Under the pieces are notes generated by a model, which worked only from the letters and a program-made list of their open reading frames with translations, did no database searches and had not been told where the DNA came from. From COE1 sp036310845 (GTDB lineage: Bacteria > Bacillota > Clostridia > Lachnospirales > Lachnospiraceae), in contig JAXJRB010000184.1 of NCBI GenBank assembly GCA_036310845.1, positions 1-51,242 of the forward strand: a stretch of 51,242 nt of DNA. The letters are read 5' to 3'. Of the stretch, positions 35,921 to 45,452 are shown one piece after another. The position numbers and the translations under genes were made by a program. How positions within the stretch are numbered: the stretch's first letter is position 1; the number at the start of each line of letters is the position of its first letter.

Positions 35921-35947
35921 AAAAAGGGGGCAACTTAAGTGTCCCCC
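35921..35947 (-). terminator. GC-rich terminator in the atp leader
   Basis: GGGGG and CCCCC arms around an ACTTAAGT-containing loop, followed by T5 on the minus strand. The arm includes an unbroken run of eight C (plus strand, 35943-35950). It lies between a good promoter and atpB, so it may attenuate the atp operon or simply stop transcripts from upstream. Confidence 0.65.
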
Positions 35948-35970
35948 CCCCATAAACGCTTTCTATAAAT

Positions 35971-35999
35971 ATGATAACTCCAAATTATTCCTCATTCAA
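35971..35999 (-). promoter_or_regulatory. Candidate promoter of the ATP synthase operon
   Basis: Minus-strand -35 TTGAAT (35994-35999) and -10 TATCAT (35971-35976), 17-bp spacer, about 125 bp upstream of atpB. The terminator-like hairpin lies between it and atpB. The remainder of the gap (36000-36210) is A/T-rich with only a small AAGACAT/ATGTCTT stem near 36120; nothing else was seen. Confidence 0.55.
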
Positions 36000-36211
36000 G
36001 TTAAGATTTAACTAAGATACAAAATATTTTAGCTTTTTTAGTTTTTTTATATTTTTATTTGTATTGCTTATCAATTATACCCCCGTATACTCTACCCACT
36101 ATATAAAATAAAATCCTGTTAAGACATATATTCACATGTCTTTCTATATAGCCCCCTCCTCTCTCCAAATACCATTTTTATTATACATAAAAGCGAAGCC
36201 TTTTAACATAT

Positions 36212-36244
36212 AGAAAAAGACGAAACCTTTTAAGACTCCGCCTT
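36212..36244 (-). terminator. Terminator of the amylase gene
   Basis: An 11-bp stem with several G-U pairs (36234-36244 with 36217-36227), 6-nt loop, then a T-rich tail on the minus strand, 20 bp after the stop. A second, smaller AAAAG/CUUUU hairpin follows near 36188-36205. Confidence 0.65.
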
Positions 36245-36263
36245 CTCCTACAAAAACACTATT

Positions 36264-39200
36264 TTAGTAAAGAATGATTAAATCTGTATAATCAATTCCT
36301 GGCATTGCAATTGTACCATTTTCTGCAATTACACATGTTGTCATTAACTCTACCTGATTGTTAGTCAGATTTCTATGGAATACAAATGCTGTCTTACCTG
36401 CATTTTCCTTTCCAAGATTAAAAGCAACTGCAAGCTTTGCTCCATAAATTGCTTTCTTTCTTGGATCTAATACGATAGCTTTAAAGTTCTGTCCAAAATC
36501 TTTATCTGTTGAAACTAAAATATTCAAATCAAGATCGCCAACAATTTCTGCTAAAGTATTGTTTGTAAAAGCCAATACAATATCCTTACCATAATGGAAT
36601 CTAAAATCAGCTCTACTTTCAACCATGTTCTTTACAACATCAGCTGGAATTGTCTTTATTGCATTTTCTTCAATCAAAATATCAACAGTAAGAGCACTTG
36701 TAGTACCATCTGAAAGAGGTACGTTATTCATTTCAGCTTCATTTACGGCTACATTAATTACATTCTCCCAACCAGAAACAATTGTTCCATCCATCTTAGT
36801 ATAAGTTGGCTGTAATTCTACTTTTTCTGGTGCAACCTGTACTGCTGATACCTGTTTTTCTTCTGTTTGATTATTCGAAGAATTCTGAGTTGGTGTAACT
36901 GTTACGGAAGGTTTCTGTGGCTTAACTACTGGCTTATCTTCTACCGCACTCTTACCAGCCTTCAAAACTACAGTACCACCATCAGCAGCTGCTGGAATTG
37001 TAATAGTTACCATTCCATTCTTACCTGCTGTATAAGTATTTCCACTGTATAAATCTGTATATGTAGTTCCTGCATTTAAGGAAATTTCTACATCCTTTGC
37101 TTCTGTCTGGTTAACATTGAAACCAACATATAATGCCTGACCTGCATAATTTCTGCTAACTACTAATACACCATTGCTTTCATCGAGTTTTACTGTATTT
37201 CTGCTACCCTTAGCAAATACATCTGTGTAATCATTTCTGATATCTAACAGTTTCTTATAATGAACTAACATTTCGTTGTTATCATTTGCATTAGCCCAGT
37301 CCATATCATAACGATTTGCCTGAATTGGCCAATTATTTGCACCTGTCTGTCCTAACTCTTCACCATAGTAAATTACTGGCTGTCCTTTTGCAGTAATCTG
37401 GAATGTAGCAGCTACCTTCATAAGGTCATATGCCTTATCTTCACTGAAACCTCTTTCATTTACCATACGGAACATCAAACCATCTTCATCATGGCTTCCT
37501 AAGAAGCTTCCTACGGTTGCTGTGTTATTAATTCCTGTGTTACGTGCTTCCATAAAGCTTTCAATGCCAGAGAGATTTCCACCCACAAAATCTAATGCCT
37601 TATCGTTAAAGTCAAAGTCTAAGATAGAGTCCATCTGACCTGTTCCAAGCTGACCTGCATGTGTTGCATAACCACTTCCTGCATATTCACCAATCATCTT
37701 AAATTCAGGATTTACCTTTGTAAGCTCATTCTTGAATGCCTTCCATGTGGTATCATCTGCATGCTTAACTGTATCTACACGATAGTAATCAATATCATAC
37801 TTTTCTACCCATTCTGTCTGCCATTCTACCAACATATCACTTACTTCTCTGTCTTCTGTTACGAAATCAGGAAGTCCCGAAAGTGAATCCTTCTTATCAT
37901 CACCCTTAACAGTAGTTGTCGTATCACGAAGCATATTTTTGCCTGGGATAAAGGTATTGTTAAAAGCATCTTCCACACCATAACCACTATGATTTAATAC
38001 CACGTCTACCATGAGCTTCATTCCACGAGCATGCATTGCATTAATTAATGCACTAAACTCTTCTTCTGTTCCTAAATGCTTATTAAGCTTTGTAAAATCA
38101 CTTGCCCAATATCCATGATAACCAGAATTATGCTGATTGTCATAGCCATCACACTTGAAGGAATCTTCAATATTCTCTACAATCGGTGTAATCCAAACAG
38201 TATTTACGCCTAAATCCTGTAAATAATCAAGCTTTGCTTCTAAACCTGCAAAGTCACCGCCGTGATACATAGAACCCTGCTCTGGAGCATATGTTCCAGT
38301 TCCATAAGCATCATTATTTGCACTATTTCCATCAAAGAATCTATCAGTTACAGCAAAATAGATAACTGCTTCATCCCAATCAAAATCTCCATTGTTTTCT
38401 CTAGGAATAACTGTTACTTCTACCGATGTTTCATAAATATTTCCATACTGATCTTTTGCGGTAACAGAAATCTCTTTTTCACCTATTGGAATTCTCTGAT
38501 CTACTGCAATCGTTGCCTCCATTAATGCAGGATCAATTGCAAACTGACTGCTCTGTCCCAAAGCACTTAAATCAGCATATGCTTCAACAATTTCAAGTGT
38601 ATTGTCTTCATTTCCAATATTAAGAGTTAATACCGCATTCTGATTATAATTAATTGCACTTGGACTCACTGTTGCTTTAAGCTCTGCATCAAATGCTACA
38701 TACTCATATACAGAATAAGTAACTCCCTCAAACTCACCTGTCAGTGTATTAAACTTATCTAAGACAAGAGTTCCATCTACTTTATATCCATAAAAATGTG
38801 TACCTTCTTCAAGCTTACCTGTATAGAAATATCTCTCATTCTCAGCATCATAAGCCATATCATATTCTGTACCATCTAAAACAAGCTTAACCTTTCCTTC
38901 CAAAGTAGCTTCTTCATAGTTCTGATATAAAGCATCATCTCTATAATAGAAATTAATCTCATTCTCTGTAACATCTGTTACATATCCAATGTTATACGCA
39001 CGATTTCCTGTTACACCAACACCCTGCTCAAAAGTAGCCTTTACTATCTTCTGATCAAGTGGAATAGAAATCATATGGTCTCCGCCATCCTTTTCAGCCC
39101 AAGGATTCTCAGCTTCACTTCTTCTCATGCAAAAAGAAATGCTTTCCTTGGTATCTACAACAGGAACATAAGCAACCATCTTTCCGCCTACTTCGTTAAA

Positions 39201-41138
39201 CGGAATATTTGTTTCACTACCATATCCTGTATTCCAGCTGTAAATATTCCAGCCTTCATAATCATTTCCAGGTCTGTTATATTCTACAATAATATATCTG
39301 TATTCCTTCTCTTTTAAATCTGGAAGCTCTGTATATGCTGTAGCATCTCCATTCACCAGATATAAGGTTGCATTCTTATCCTGTGCACTATTCACAAACT
39401 TCTTGTCAGCATCCTGCCAAGACCAATCTGCATACGCTCTTGGAATAATGTAAAGAACTTCATAAGGAACCTTTACTTCTGCCTTTAACCATGTATTTCC
39501 ATCACTAAGCTCCACTTTTTCATCAAAGTAATAAAGTGTGCCATTTACATTGTCTGACCAAATCCAAAGTGATGCAGCACTTGTGTCCTGATGATTCTCA
39601 TCTAAATAGTATAGTGTATAAGTAAATACATTTGCCTTTACATTAACATATACATCTGCTGTATAGCTTTCATAAGAAGCAACTACTTTGAAGTATTCAT
39701 TTGTAAATGTTTTTGGTACTGCAATTTTACCTTCTTCAACCTTAAGTACTTCTTTGTACTGATCTTCTACTGTATAAACAGGTTTTACATCTGTCGCTAC
39801 ACCATTCTCATCATACACCTTTAAGCTTTCAGGTAATGTAACTTCAGAACCTGCTTCTACATCAAGAGTCGCACCCTGCATACCACTTACATAGCAAACA
39901 TTATTACCATTGCTGTATGCTTCGTTTCTTGGATCAGTAATCCAATTACCATTTACTACAAATTTGTACTCATATTTTCCAGGATCCAATTCTTTTTCAA
40001 TTGTCCAGAAACCTGTGTTCTTATTGTAAGTAAATGATGTAGCTGTTGCTGACCAGCCATTCATCTCACCTGCTAAGTATACGCTCTTATCTGTTGGGCC
40101 ATAGTAATTGAATGTTACCACATTACCATTTACAACCGGACTCTTAACAGAAAGGTCATTTTCAGGAAGCTTACCGATAGAGAATGCAGCTTCTTTACAA
40201 TTGATATCTGCTGTCTGATTTCCATCAACCTCAAACATGTAAGTATAATCACCCTGAGCACTTACTGTTGCTGATAATAAAGCTGAATGATATGCATCTG
40301 TTGTCATATCAACACTTGTATACTCTGTTTCATCAGAGAGCTTATATAAAAGATTTACATCTTCCTCTCCCTGTGGATAATAGAAGATTGTTACACTTCC
40401 ATCATCGTTGACACTTGGATTTCGCAAAATCTGTGAATTTCCACTTCCTCCGATTCTAGGATTCGTTGGATCACCTACCCAGTTATTATTTACCACAATT
40501 CCGTATTCATAAGAATCTTCTAACGATAAATCTGCTGTTACACTCCATGCACCAGCTTCATCCTCATCCATGTAAAAATATTTTTGCCAGTTAGAGTCCC
40601 AAGAACCTTTTACATACGCAGACGTTACCTCTTCACCAGCTTCTGGATAATAATGGAATGTTACCTTTCCGTTTTCACCAATTGTAGGACACGTTTTGAC
40701 AACGTCTCCAATTTCAGCTAATACACCTATCTTTTCCTCTTCTATCGTTACGGTCTCTTCTTCTGTAACAGTCTCAACTTCTGTAACAGCCTCTTCCGTT
40801 GTTGTCATTTCCTCGGATGTTTCTTCTGTTGTTTTTTCTACTACTTCTTCTGAGCTTACTTCCTCAATTTCTTCTTTATCAACTGTTTTTTCTTCAGTCT
40901 CTTCTGATTTTTTTACCTCTACTTCGTCCGCTTCTGATACATCTTCATCAGACTTAGATTCACCGACAGAAGAATTCTCTTCTACTACTTCCTTCTGCTG
41001 TTCTTCTGTCGCTTGTTTATTTTCGTCTATATTCTCTTCTGCTTGAACAGAAATAGGACAAGACGAAAATGCCAATGCTGCTGAAAGAATCCATGCCGAA
41101 GTCCTACTCACAACACCCTTCACGTTAACTCTTTTCAT
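36264..41138 (-). CDS. Large secreted GH13 amylase/pullulanase with multiple starch-binding modules
   Basis: 1,624 residues. Residues 1 to about 32 are a signal peptide (basic start, SAWILSAALAFSS, cut after VQA). About 33-140 is a Glu/Ser/Thr-rich spacer. Three E-set/CBM48-like repeats follow (about 150-440), then two CBM41-like modules (about 503-720). The GH13 barrel starts near 920 (VIYFAVTDRFFDG): Asp1122 (YYRVDTVKH) nucleophile, Glu1151 (MIGEYAG) acid/base, Asp1217 (GSHDEDG) stabiliser. A Pro/Thr/Asn linker near 1395-1430 leads to a C-terminal module of about 190 residues that I do not recognise. No LPxTG or S-layer motif is seen. The ATG at 41138 follows AAGGAGGAACATC. A divergent LacI regulator probably controls it. 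Exact bond specificity (alpha-1,4, alpha-1,6 or both) is uncertain. Confidence 0.9.
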   Translation of the reverse strand: MKRVNVKGVVSRTSAWILSAALAFSSCPISVQAEENIDENKQATEEQQKEVVEENSSVGESKSDEDVSEADEVEVKKSEETEEKTVDKEEIEEVSSEEVVEKTTEETSEEMTTTEEAVTEVETVTEEETVTIEEEKIGVLAEIGDVVKTCPTIGENGKVTFHYYPEAGEEVTSAYVKGSWDSNWQKYFYMDEDEAGAWSVTADLSLEDSYEYGIVVNNNWVGDPTNPRIGGSGNSQILRNPSVNDDGSVTIFYYPQGEEDVNLLYKLSDETEYTSVDMTTDAYHSALLSATVSAQGDYTYMFEVDGNQTADINCKEAAFSIGKLPENDLSVKSPVVNGNVVTFNYYGPTDKSVYLAGEMNGWSATATSFTYNKNTGFWTIEKELDPGKYEYKFVVNGNWITDPRNEAYSNGNNVCYVSGMQGATLDVEAGSEVTLPESLKVYDENGVATDVKPVYTVEDQYKEVLKVEEGKIAVPKTFTNEYFKVVASYESYTADVYVNVKANVFTYTLYYLDENHQDTSAASLWIWSDNVNGTLYYFDEKVELSDGNTWLKAEVKVPYEVLYIIPRAYADWSWQDADKKFVNSAQDKNATLYLVNGDATAYTELPDLKEKEYRYIIVEYNRPGNDYEGWNIYSWNTGYGSETNIPFNEVGGKMVAYVPVVDTKESISFCMRRSEAENPWAEKDGGDHMISIPLDQKIVKATFEQGVGVTGNRAYNIGYVTDVTENEINFYYRDDALYQNYEEATLEGKVKLVLDGTEYDMAYDAENERYFYTGKLEEGTHFYGYKVDGTLVLDKFNTLTGEFEGVTYSVYEYVAFDAELKATVSPSAINYNQNAVLTLNIGNEDNTLEIVEAYADLSALGQSSQFAIDPALMEATIAVDQRIPIGEKEISVTAKDQYGNIYETSVEVTVIPRENNGDFDWDEAVIYFAVTDRFFDGNSANNDAYGTGTYAPEQGSMYHGGDFAGLEAKLDYLQDLGVNTVWITPIVENIEDSFKCDGYDNQHNSGYHGYWASDFTKLNKHLGTEEEFSALINAMHARGMKLMVDVVLNHSGYGVEDAFNNTFIPGKNMLRDTTTTVKGDDKKDSLSGLPDFVTEDREVSDMLVEWQTEWVEKYDIDYYRVDTVKHADDTTWKAFKNELTKVNPEFKMIGEYAGSGYATHAGQLGTGQMDSILDFDFNDKALDFVGGNLSGIESFMEARNTGINNTATVGSFLGSHDEDGLMFRMVNERGFSEDKAYDLMKVAATFQITAKGQPVIYYGEELGQTGANNWPIQANRYDMDWANANDNNEMLVHYKKLLDIRNDYTDVFAKGSRNTVKLDESNGVLVVSRNYAGQALYVGFNVNQTEAKDVEISLNAGTTYTDLYSGNTYTAGKNGMVTITIPAAADGGTVVLKAGKSAVEDKPVVKPQKPSVTVTPTQNSSNNQTEEKQVSAVQVAPEKVELQPTYTKMDGTIVSGWENVINVAVNEAEMNNVPLSDGTTSALTVDILIEENAIKTIPADVVKNMVESRADFRFHYGKDIVLAFTNNTLAEIVGDLDLNILVSTDKDFGQNFKAIVLDPRKKAIYGAKLAVAFNLGKENAGKTAFVFHRNLTNNQVELMTTCVIAENGTIAMPGIDYTDLIILY

Positions 41139-41170
41139 GATGTTCCTCCTTATATATTGCTTCCTCCCAA

Positions 41171-41210
41171 AATCGGACATAATTTAATCCGATTTGCAAA
41201 AAAAATTTGC
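41171..41210 (-). promoter_or_regulatory. Two inverted repeats in the amylase 5' region
   Basis: GCAAA-N5-TTTGC (41196-41210) lies about 10 bases after the predicted start, and AATCGGA-N10-TCCGATT (41171-41194) lies next to it. The first resembles a LacI-family operator; the position downstream of the promoter would suit a roadblock. The second could be an operator or an RNA hairpin ahead of the ribosome site. Confidence 0.5.
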
Positions 41211-41226
41211 TTTTTTTCGCTTTTCC

Positions 41227-41255
41227 ATTATATGCCATCTTTATCCTTTGTTCAA
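41227..41255 (-). promoter_or_regulatory. Promoter of the amylase gene
   Basis: Minus-strand -35 TTGAAC (41250-41255) and -10 TATAAT (41227-41232), 17-bp spacer. It is separated from the divergent regulator promoter by only 12 bp. Confidence 0.75.
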
Positions 41256-41267
41256 TCTGTATATGAT

Positions 41268-41296
41268 TTGAATAATTCACAATATTTTTCTATACA
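41268..41296 (+). promoter_or_regulatory. Promoter of the LacI-family gene
   Basis: -35 TTGAAT (41268-41273) and -10 TATACA (41291-41296), 17-bp spacer, leaving a leader of about 140 nt. The leader contains a TCTGTCA/TGACAGA inverted repeat around 41396-41421, just before the ribosome site. Confidence 0.65.
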
Positions 41297-41445
41297 CTTT
41301 GTGCTTTTTGGCGAATTTTATTTTCCCTCTTGCATAGATTAACATAATCATGTATGCTAGTCTTTTAAGCTACGAAAAAATACGAAAAAATTATTCTGTC
41401 AGTGCTCCTTTTTGACAGATATGATGATTTAAAGGAGGAAACAGC

Positions 41446-42474
41446 TTGGTAACGATTAAAGATATAGCTAATAGACTTGGGATTGCTCCCAGCACTGTTT
41501 CAAAAGGACTTAATGACGCCAATGACATCAGTCCTGATTTAAAAAAACAAGTTCTTGATACCGCCATTGAAATGGGGTACGTAACAAAGAAAATGAAAAA
41601 AGAGACTAGAAAACGTCTCTGTATCTTTATTGAAAATATGCTCTATGAAAACCCAGAGGACTTTGGATTTGATATCCTGCTTGGTTTTAAACAGGCTGCC
41701 ATTCGTGACAACTGGGAAGTGCATATCGTCCCTATGACACCCGTTCTTCAATTGAAAGAGCCTTATGACAGATATATGTTAAGAAATCAATACCACGGTG
41801 GATTCTTAGTAGGATTTGCCTTAAAAGACCCTTGGATGAAACAATTAGAAAAAACAACCATTCCTACTGTTCTTTTTGATAACTATATAAAGCGGAATCC
41901 TAACGTGGCTTATATTGGTACAGACAGTTATGAAGGAATTGATTTGGCCATCGACTATCTACACGAACTCGGCCACACACGTATCGCATTGCTAAATGGT
42001 TCCAAAGACTCCATGATTACTGCCAACCGTTATGATGCCTATATCAGCAGTATGCAGAATCACAATTTGGATATCGATGAAGACCTAATTGCTTACGGCT
42101 ACTATGTAGAAGAAAGTGCTAAGTACCACGTAACAGACTTAATTAATCATGGCGCTACTGCTATAATTTGTGGTAATGATCTCTTGGCCATCGGTGCAAT
42201 TAAGGAATGTCAAAAGCAAAAAATTCGTATTCCTGAAGATGTAAGCATTATTGGATACGATGATATTCCTGCCGCAGAGACAACGACTCCTGCACTAACC
42301 ACTATTAAACAGGGTAGACTTGACCTTGGCAAAAATTCTTATGCCGCACTTTACTGGCTCATTGCAAAGGTTCCTATTTCACGTTCTCTTTTAAGACCAC
42401 AATTGATTATTCGAAATTCAACAGGAACTTCTGTTTTAGGTGGTTCTAAAAGACTTGAGATAACAAATCACTAA
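41446..42474 (+). CDS. LacI-family transcriptional regulator
   Basis: 342 residues. The N-terminal helix-turn-helix is VTIKDIANRLGIAPSTVSKGLNDANDIS, followed by a hinge and a periplasmic-binding-protein-like sensor domain with AYIGTDSYEGIDLAIDYLHELGHTRIALL and VSIIGYDDIPAAETTTPALTTIKQ. The start codon is TTG, with an AAAGGAGG site 7 nt upstream. Divergent from the amylase gene, so it is a likely repressor or activator responding to maltose or malto-oligosaccharides (inference from context; no transporter is nearby). Confidence 0.9.
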   Translation: MVTIKDIANRLGIAPSTVSKGLNDANDISPDLKKQVLDTAIEMGYVTKKMKKETRKRLCIFIENMLYENPEDFGFDILLGFKQAAIRDNWEVHIVPMTPVLQLKEPYDRYMLRNQYHGGFLVGFALKDPWMKQLEKTTIPTVLFDNYIKRNPNVAYIGTDSYEGIDLAIDYLHELGHTRIALLNGSKDSMITANRYDAYISSMQNHNLDIDEDLIAYGYYVEESAKYHVTDLINHGATAIICGNDLLAIGAIKECQKQKIRIPEDVSIIGYDDIPAAETTTPALTTIKQGRLDLGKNSYAALYWLIAKVPISRSLLRPQLIIRNSTGTSVLGGSKRLEITNH

Positions 42475-42496
42475 ACAAACTTAATCCTACAAAATG

Positions 42497-42541
42497 AAAA
42501 AGCTTAAGATGCATTGTTCTTCAATGCATTTAAGCTTTTTT
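42497..42541. terminator. Bidirectional terminator between the LacI and MATE genes
   Basis: Long stem AAAAAGCTTAA-GATGCATTG with CAATGCAT-TTAAGCTTTTT, with T runs on both strands. It serves the convergent genes on each side. Confidence 0.85.
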
Positions 42542-42559
42542 TATTTTACATATAAACTT

Positions 42560-43945
42560 TTATTCTTCTACCATATTTTGGAGCCACACGCCTTTCTTTA
42601 CCAAGATAAAGCCTATCACACACTTAATCAAGTCTATACACTGTACCATTACAAACATAGTAATAATCGGAACATTCGTATAATGTGCAAGCCCAAATGC
42701 TGCTGGAACACTCACACAACAAATAAACACACTATCGAAGAAAAATGTAATCACTGTTTTTCCGCCAGAACGAAGGGTAAAATACGAAGCATGTAAAAAA
42801 GCGTTCATTGGCATCATGATTGCAACAACATAAATCAAGTTCTTCGCAATCTCCTTAACCTCGTCTGTTGTGTTATAAAGCTGTGGAAACAGTGGTGCTA
42901 TTAAAACCAGAACTCCTCCTACTACAAAACAGCTTGCCACCGAAAATGCAATAAGCTGTGCATCTTCTCTCTTCGCATCTTCCATACGATTTGCGCCGAG
43001 ATGCTGCCCTATAATAATCGCAACCGTAGAACCTAGCGCAATATAAATTACATTAAACACATTATTAATTGTGTTACTTATGTTTAATGCTGCAACCGTA
43101 GCAAGTCCTCTGGTTGAATAATTCTGCGTCAAAAGAGTCATCCCTACAGACCACAAGAACTCATTTATCATTAACGGCATACCTTTCACAATTATCTGCT
43201 TTACCAGCGGAAGCGGAATATTTAAGCTCTTGTATGCACCATCTATAAACCTTGCCTTTTCTTTATGGGTATGTGTCCAGATAATTACTATCGCACACTC
43301 TACAAATCGAGAAAATACGGTAGCAATTGCTGCACCCACAACTCCCATGGCCGGTACTCCGAAATGACCAAAAATCAATACATAATTCAAACACAAGTTG
43401 ATAAACACTGCCGCAATTCCTGCTTTCATCGGAAGGACGGTCTCACCGGTCTCTCGAAGCGTACTTGTATATGCCGAATTTATTGCAAATGGTACTAATC
43501 CAATCAACATCACCTTAAGATAATCAATTCCATAACGCAATGTTTCCTCTGCATTACCTGTTTCACTTCCTTCATGCAAAAACATATCAATCAGCGGCTT
43601 ATCAAAGCCTGTTAATACAACAAGTCCAATCACTGCAATAAGTATACAGGTAATTATCTTAAAACGAAAAGTCTGTCTTACACCCTCATGACTACCTTTT
43701 CCATAATACTGTGCAGAAAAAATTCCAGCTCCTGATATCCCCCCAAATATACTTAGATTAAAAACAAAAAACAGCTGGTTCACAATGGATACACCAGACA
43801 TTTGATCTGTACCAACCTGCCCTACCATAATATTATCCAAAAGTCCGACAAAGTTCGTAATACCATTTTGTAAAATGATAGGAATCGCAATAAATAAAAC
43901 TTTTTTATAGAATTCTTTTGTACCTACAAGATTCTTTAGATTCAT
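42560..43945 (-). CDS. MATE-family multidrug/toxic compound exporter
   Basis: 461 residues, twelve membrane helices in two homologous halves. The first half begins VLFIAIPIILQNGITNFVGLLDNIMVGQVGTDQMSGVSIVNQ, the classical MATE opening; the second has VKQIIVKGMPLMINEFLWSVGMTLLTQNYSTRG. Expected to export drugs or metabolites using Na+ or H+. The ATG at 43945 is preferred over the adjoining GTG because it has AGGAG 7 nt upstream. It stands alone, convergent with the LacI gene. Confidence 0.9.
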   Translation of the reverse strand: MNLKNLVGTKEFYKKVLFIAIPIILQNGITNFVGLLDNIMVGQVGTDQMSGVSIVNQLFFVFNLSIFGGISGAGIFSAQYYGKGSHEGVRQTFRFKIITCILIAVIGLVVLTGFDKPLIDMFLHEGSETGNAEETLRYGIDYLKVMLIGLVPFAINSAYTSTLRETGETVLPMKAGIAAVFINLCLNYVLIFGHFGVPAMGVVGAAIATVFSRFVECAIVIIWTHTHKEKARFIDGAYKSLNIPLPLVKQIIVKGMPLMINEFLWSVGMTLLTQNYSTRGLATVAALNISNTINNVFNVIYIALGSTVAIIIGQHLGANRMEDAKREDAQLIAFSVASCFVVGGVLVLIAPLFPQLYNTTDEVKEIAKNLIYVVAIMMPMNAFLHASYFTLRSGGKTVITFFFDSVFICCVSVPAAFGLAHYTNVPIITMFVMVQCIDLIKCVIGFILVKKGVWLQNMVEE

Positions 43946-43994
43946 CACCGTTCTCCTCTATTTTAGTTTAATAAATCCAGGTTTACATATGTAC

Positions 43995-44025
43995 GAAAAG
44001 AGCGACTATTTATATAGCCGCTCTT
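43995..44025 (-). terminator. Terminator of lysA
   Basis: A 12-bp stem (AAGAGCGGCTAT with ATAGTCGCTCTT, one G-U) followed by TTTTC on the minus strand, 47 bp after the lysA stop. Confidence 0.75.
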
Positions 44026-44071
44026 CTATTATCCTTTATTTATTCTGTAAATGCAAGTTCATTTTCTGCAC

Positions 44072-45343
44072 TTAGAAGCCCATTTTCTTATAAATATCAA
44101 AGCAATCAAAGGTCGCAAAATAATCCTTTGGTTTTTCTGCTCTTCTGATAAGCTGTACACTTCCATCCTCTTTTAATAAAAGCTCTGCAGACTTTAACTT
44201 ACCATTGTAATTATAGCCCATAGCAAATCCGTGCGCACCTGTATCATGAATTACAAGATAATCTCCCTTATCAATCTTTGGAAGCTGTCTGTCGATTGCG
44301 AACTTATCGTTGTTTTCACAAAGAGATCCTGTAATATCATAAGTCTGATCACATGGCTCATTTTCCTTACCAAGAACTGTAATATGATGATAAGCACCAT
44401 ACATAGCAGGTCTCATTAAGTTTACAGCACATGCATCTACTCCAATGTATTCTTTGTGAGTGTGCTTCTCATGAATAGCTTTCGTTACAAGGTGACCATA
44501 TGGAGCCATCATAAAACGACCAAGCTCTGTGTAAATTGCAACATCACCCATTCCTGCTGGAACAAGAACCTCTTCGTATACCTTTCTTACACCTTCACCA
44601 ATAACACGAATATCATTTGGTGTCTGCTCTGGTCTATAAGGAACGCCAATACCACCTGACAAGTTAATAAAAGTAATATTCGCACCTGTTTCTTCTTTTA
44701 ACTTAACCGCAACCTCAAATAAAGTCTTTGCAAGAGTTGGATAATACTCATTTGTTACTGTATTACTTGCAAGAAAGGAATGAATACCGAAGTTCTTTAC
44801 TCCTTTTTCCTTCATAATCTTGAAGCCTTCAAATAACTGCTCTGTCGTAAAACCATACTTCGCATCACCCGGATTATCCATAATATCTGTGCTAATCTTA
44901 AATACTCCACCTGGATTGTAACGACAGGAAAGTGTCTCCGGAAGCTTACCAATGGTCTTCTCTAAAAACTCAATATGAGTAAAATCATCCAAGTTAATTG
45001 TTGCACCAATCTTTGCAGCATATTCATACTCTTCTGCTGGTGTATCATTAGAAGAAAACATAATGTCCTCTCCTTTTACGCCCATTGCTTCGCTAAGCAT
45101 AAGCTCTGTCATAGATGAACAGTCACAACCGCATCCATAATCACGCAAAATATCTATCAAAAATGGGTTTGGAGTTGCTTTTACTGCAAAAAACTCCTTA
45201 TATCCCTTATTCCATGCAAAAGCTTCCGTTAATGCCTGTGCATTCTCACGAATTCCCTTTTCATCATAAATATGAAAAGGTGTTGGATATGTTTTTACGA
45301 TTTCTTCTATTTGTTCTTTGGTTACAAATGGTTTCTTACTCAT
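44072..45343 (-). CDS. lysA: Diaminopimelate decarboxylase
   Basis: Last step of lysine synthesis, removing CO2 from meso-diaminopimelate with PLP. 423 residues of the alanine-racemase-fold type III decarboxylases. The PLP Lys is in EFFAVKATPNP. GIHSFLASN, INLSGGIGVPYRPEQ, TELGRFMMAPYGHLV and TGSLCENNDKFA (with the active-site Cys of the other subunit) are the conserved motifs. Downstream of ddh and a TrmB-like regulator in the same direction, with 109 bp of its own upstream sequence. Confidence 0.93.
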   Translation of the reverse strand: MSKKPFVTKEQIEEIVKTYPTPFHIYDEKGIRENAQALTEAFAWNKGYKEFFAVKATPNPFLIDILRDYGCGCDCSSMTELMLSEAMGVKGEDIMFSSNDTPAEEYEYAAKIGATINLDDFTHIEFLEKTIGKLPETLSCRYNPGGVFKISTDIMDNPGDAKYGFTTEQLFEGFKIMKEKGVKNFGIHSFLASNTVTNEYYPTLAKTLFEVAVKLKEETGANITFINLSGGIGVPYRPEQTPNDIRVIGEGVRKVYEEVLVPAGMGDVAIYTELGRFMMAPYGHLVTKAIHEKHTHKEYIGVDACAVNLMRPAMYGAYHHITVLGKENEPCDQTYDITGSLCENNDKFAIDRQLPKIDKGDYLVIHDTGAHGFAMGYNYNGKLKSAELLLKEDGSVQLIRRAEKPKDYFATFDCFDIYKKMGF

Positions 45344-45397
45344 TTCGTACTTTTCCTCGTATAATATCTTTCTTATTTATTCCCAATATGATAGGCT

Positions 45398-45409
45398 TAG
45401 TAAATACTA
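45398..45409 (-). promoter_or_regulatory. Palindrome upstream of lysA resembling the ddh operator
   Basis: TAGTA-AA-TACTA, a perfect 5-bp dyad about 55 bp before lysA. It repeats the TAGTA/TACTA half-site of the larger ddh operator, so the intervening regulator may bind both. Confidence 0.45.
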
Positions 45410-45452
45410 TTTGGTACCTTCATAGTTTACAGTTACATCCCATCATACTATA

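Noticed and set aside
40696..41046. Ser/Thr/Val-rich plus-strand frame opposite the amylase N-terminus
   Set aside because: It is the antisense image of the Glu/Ser/Thr-rich spacer of the amylase and has no independent support.
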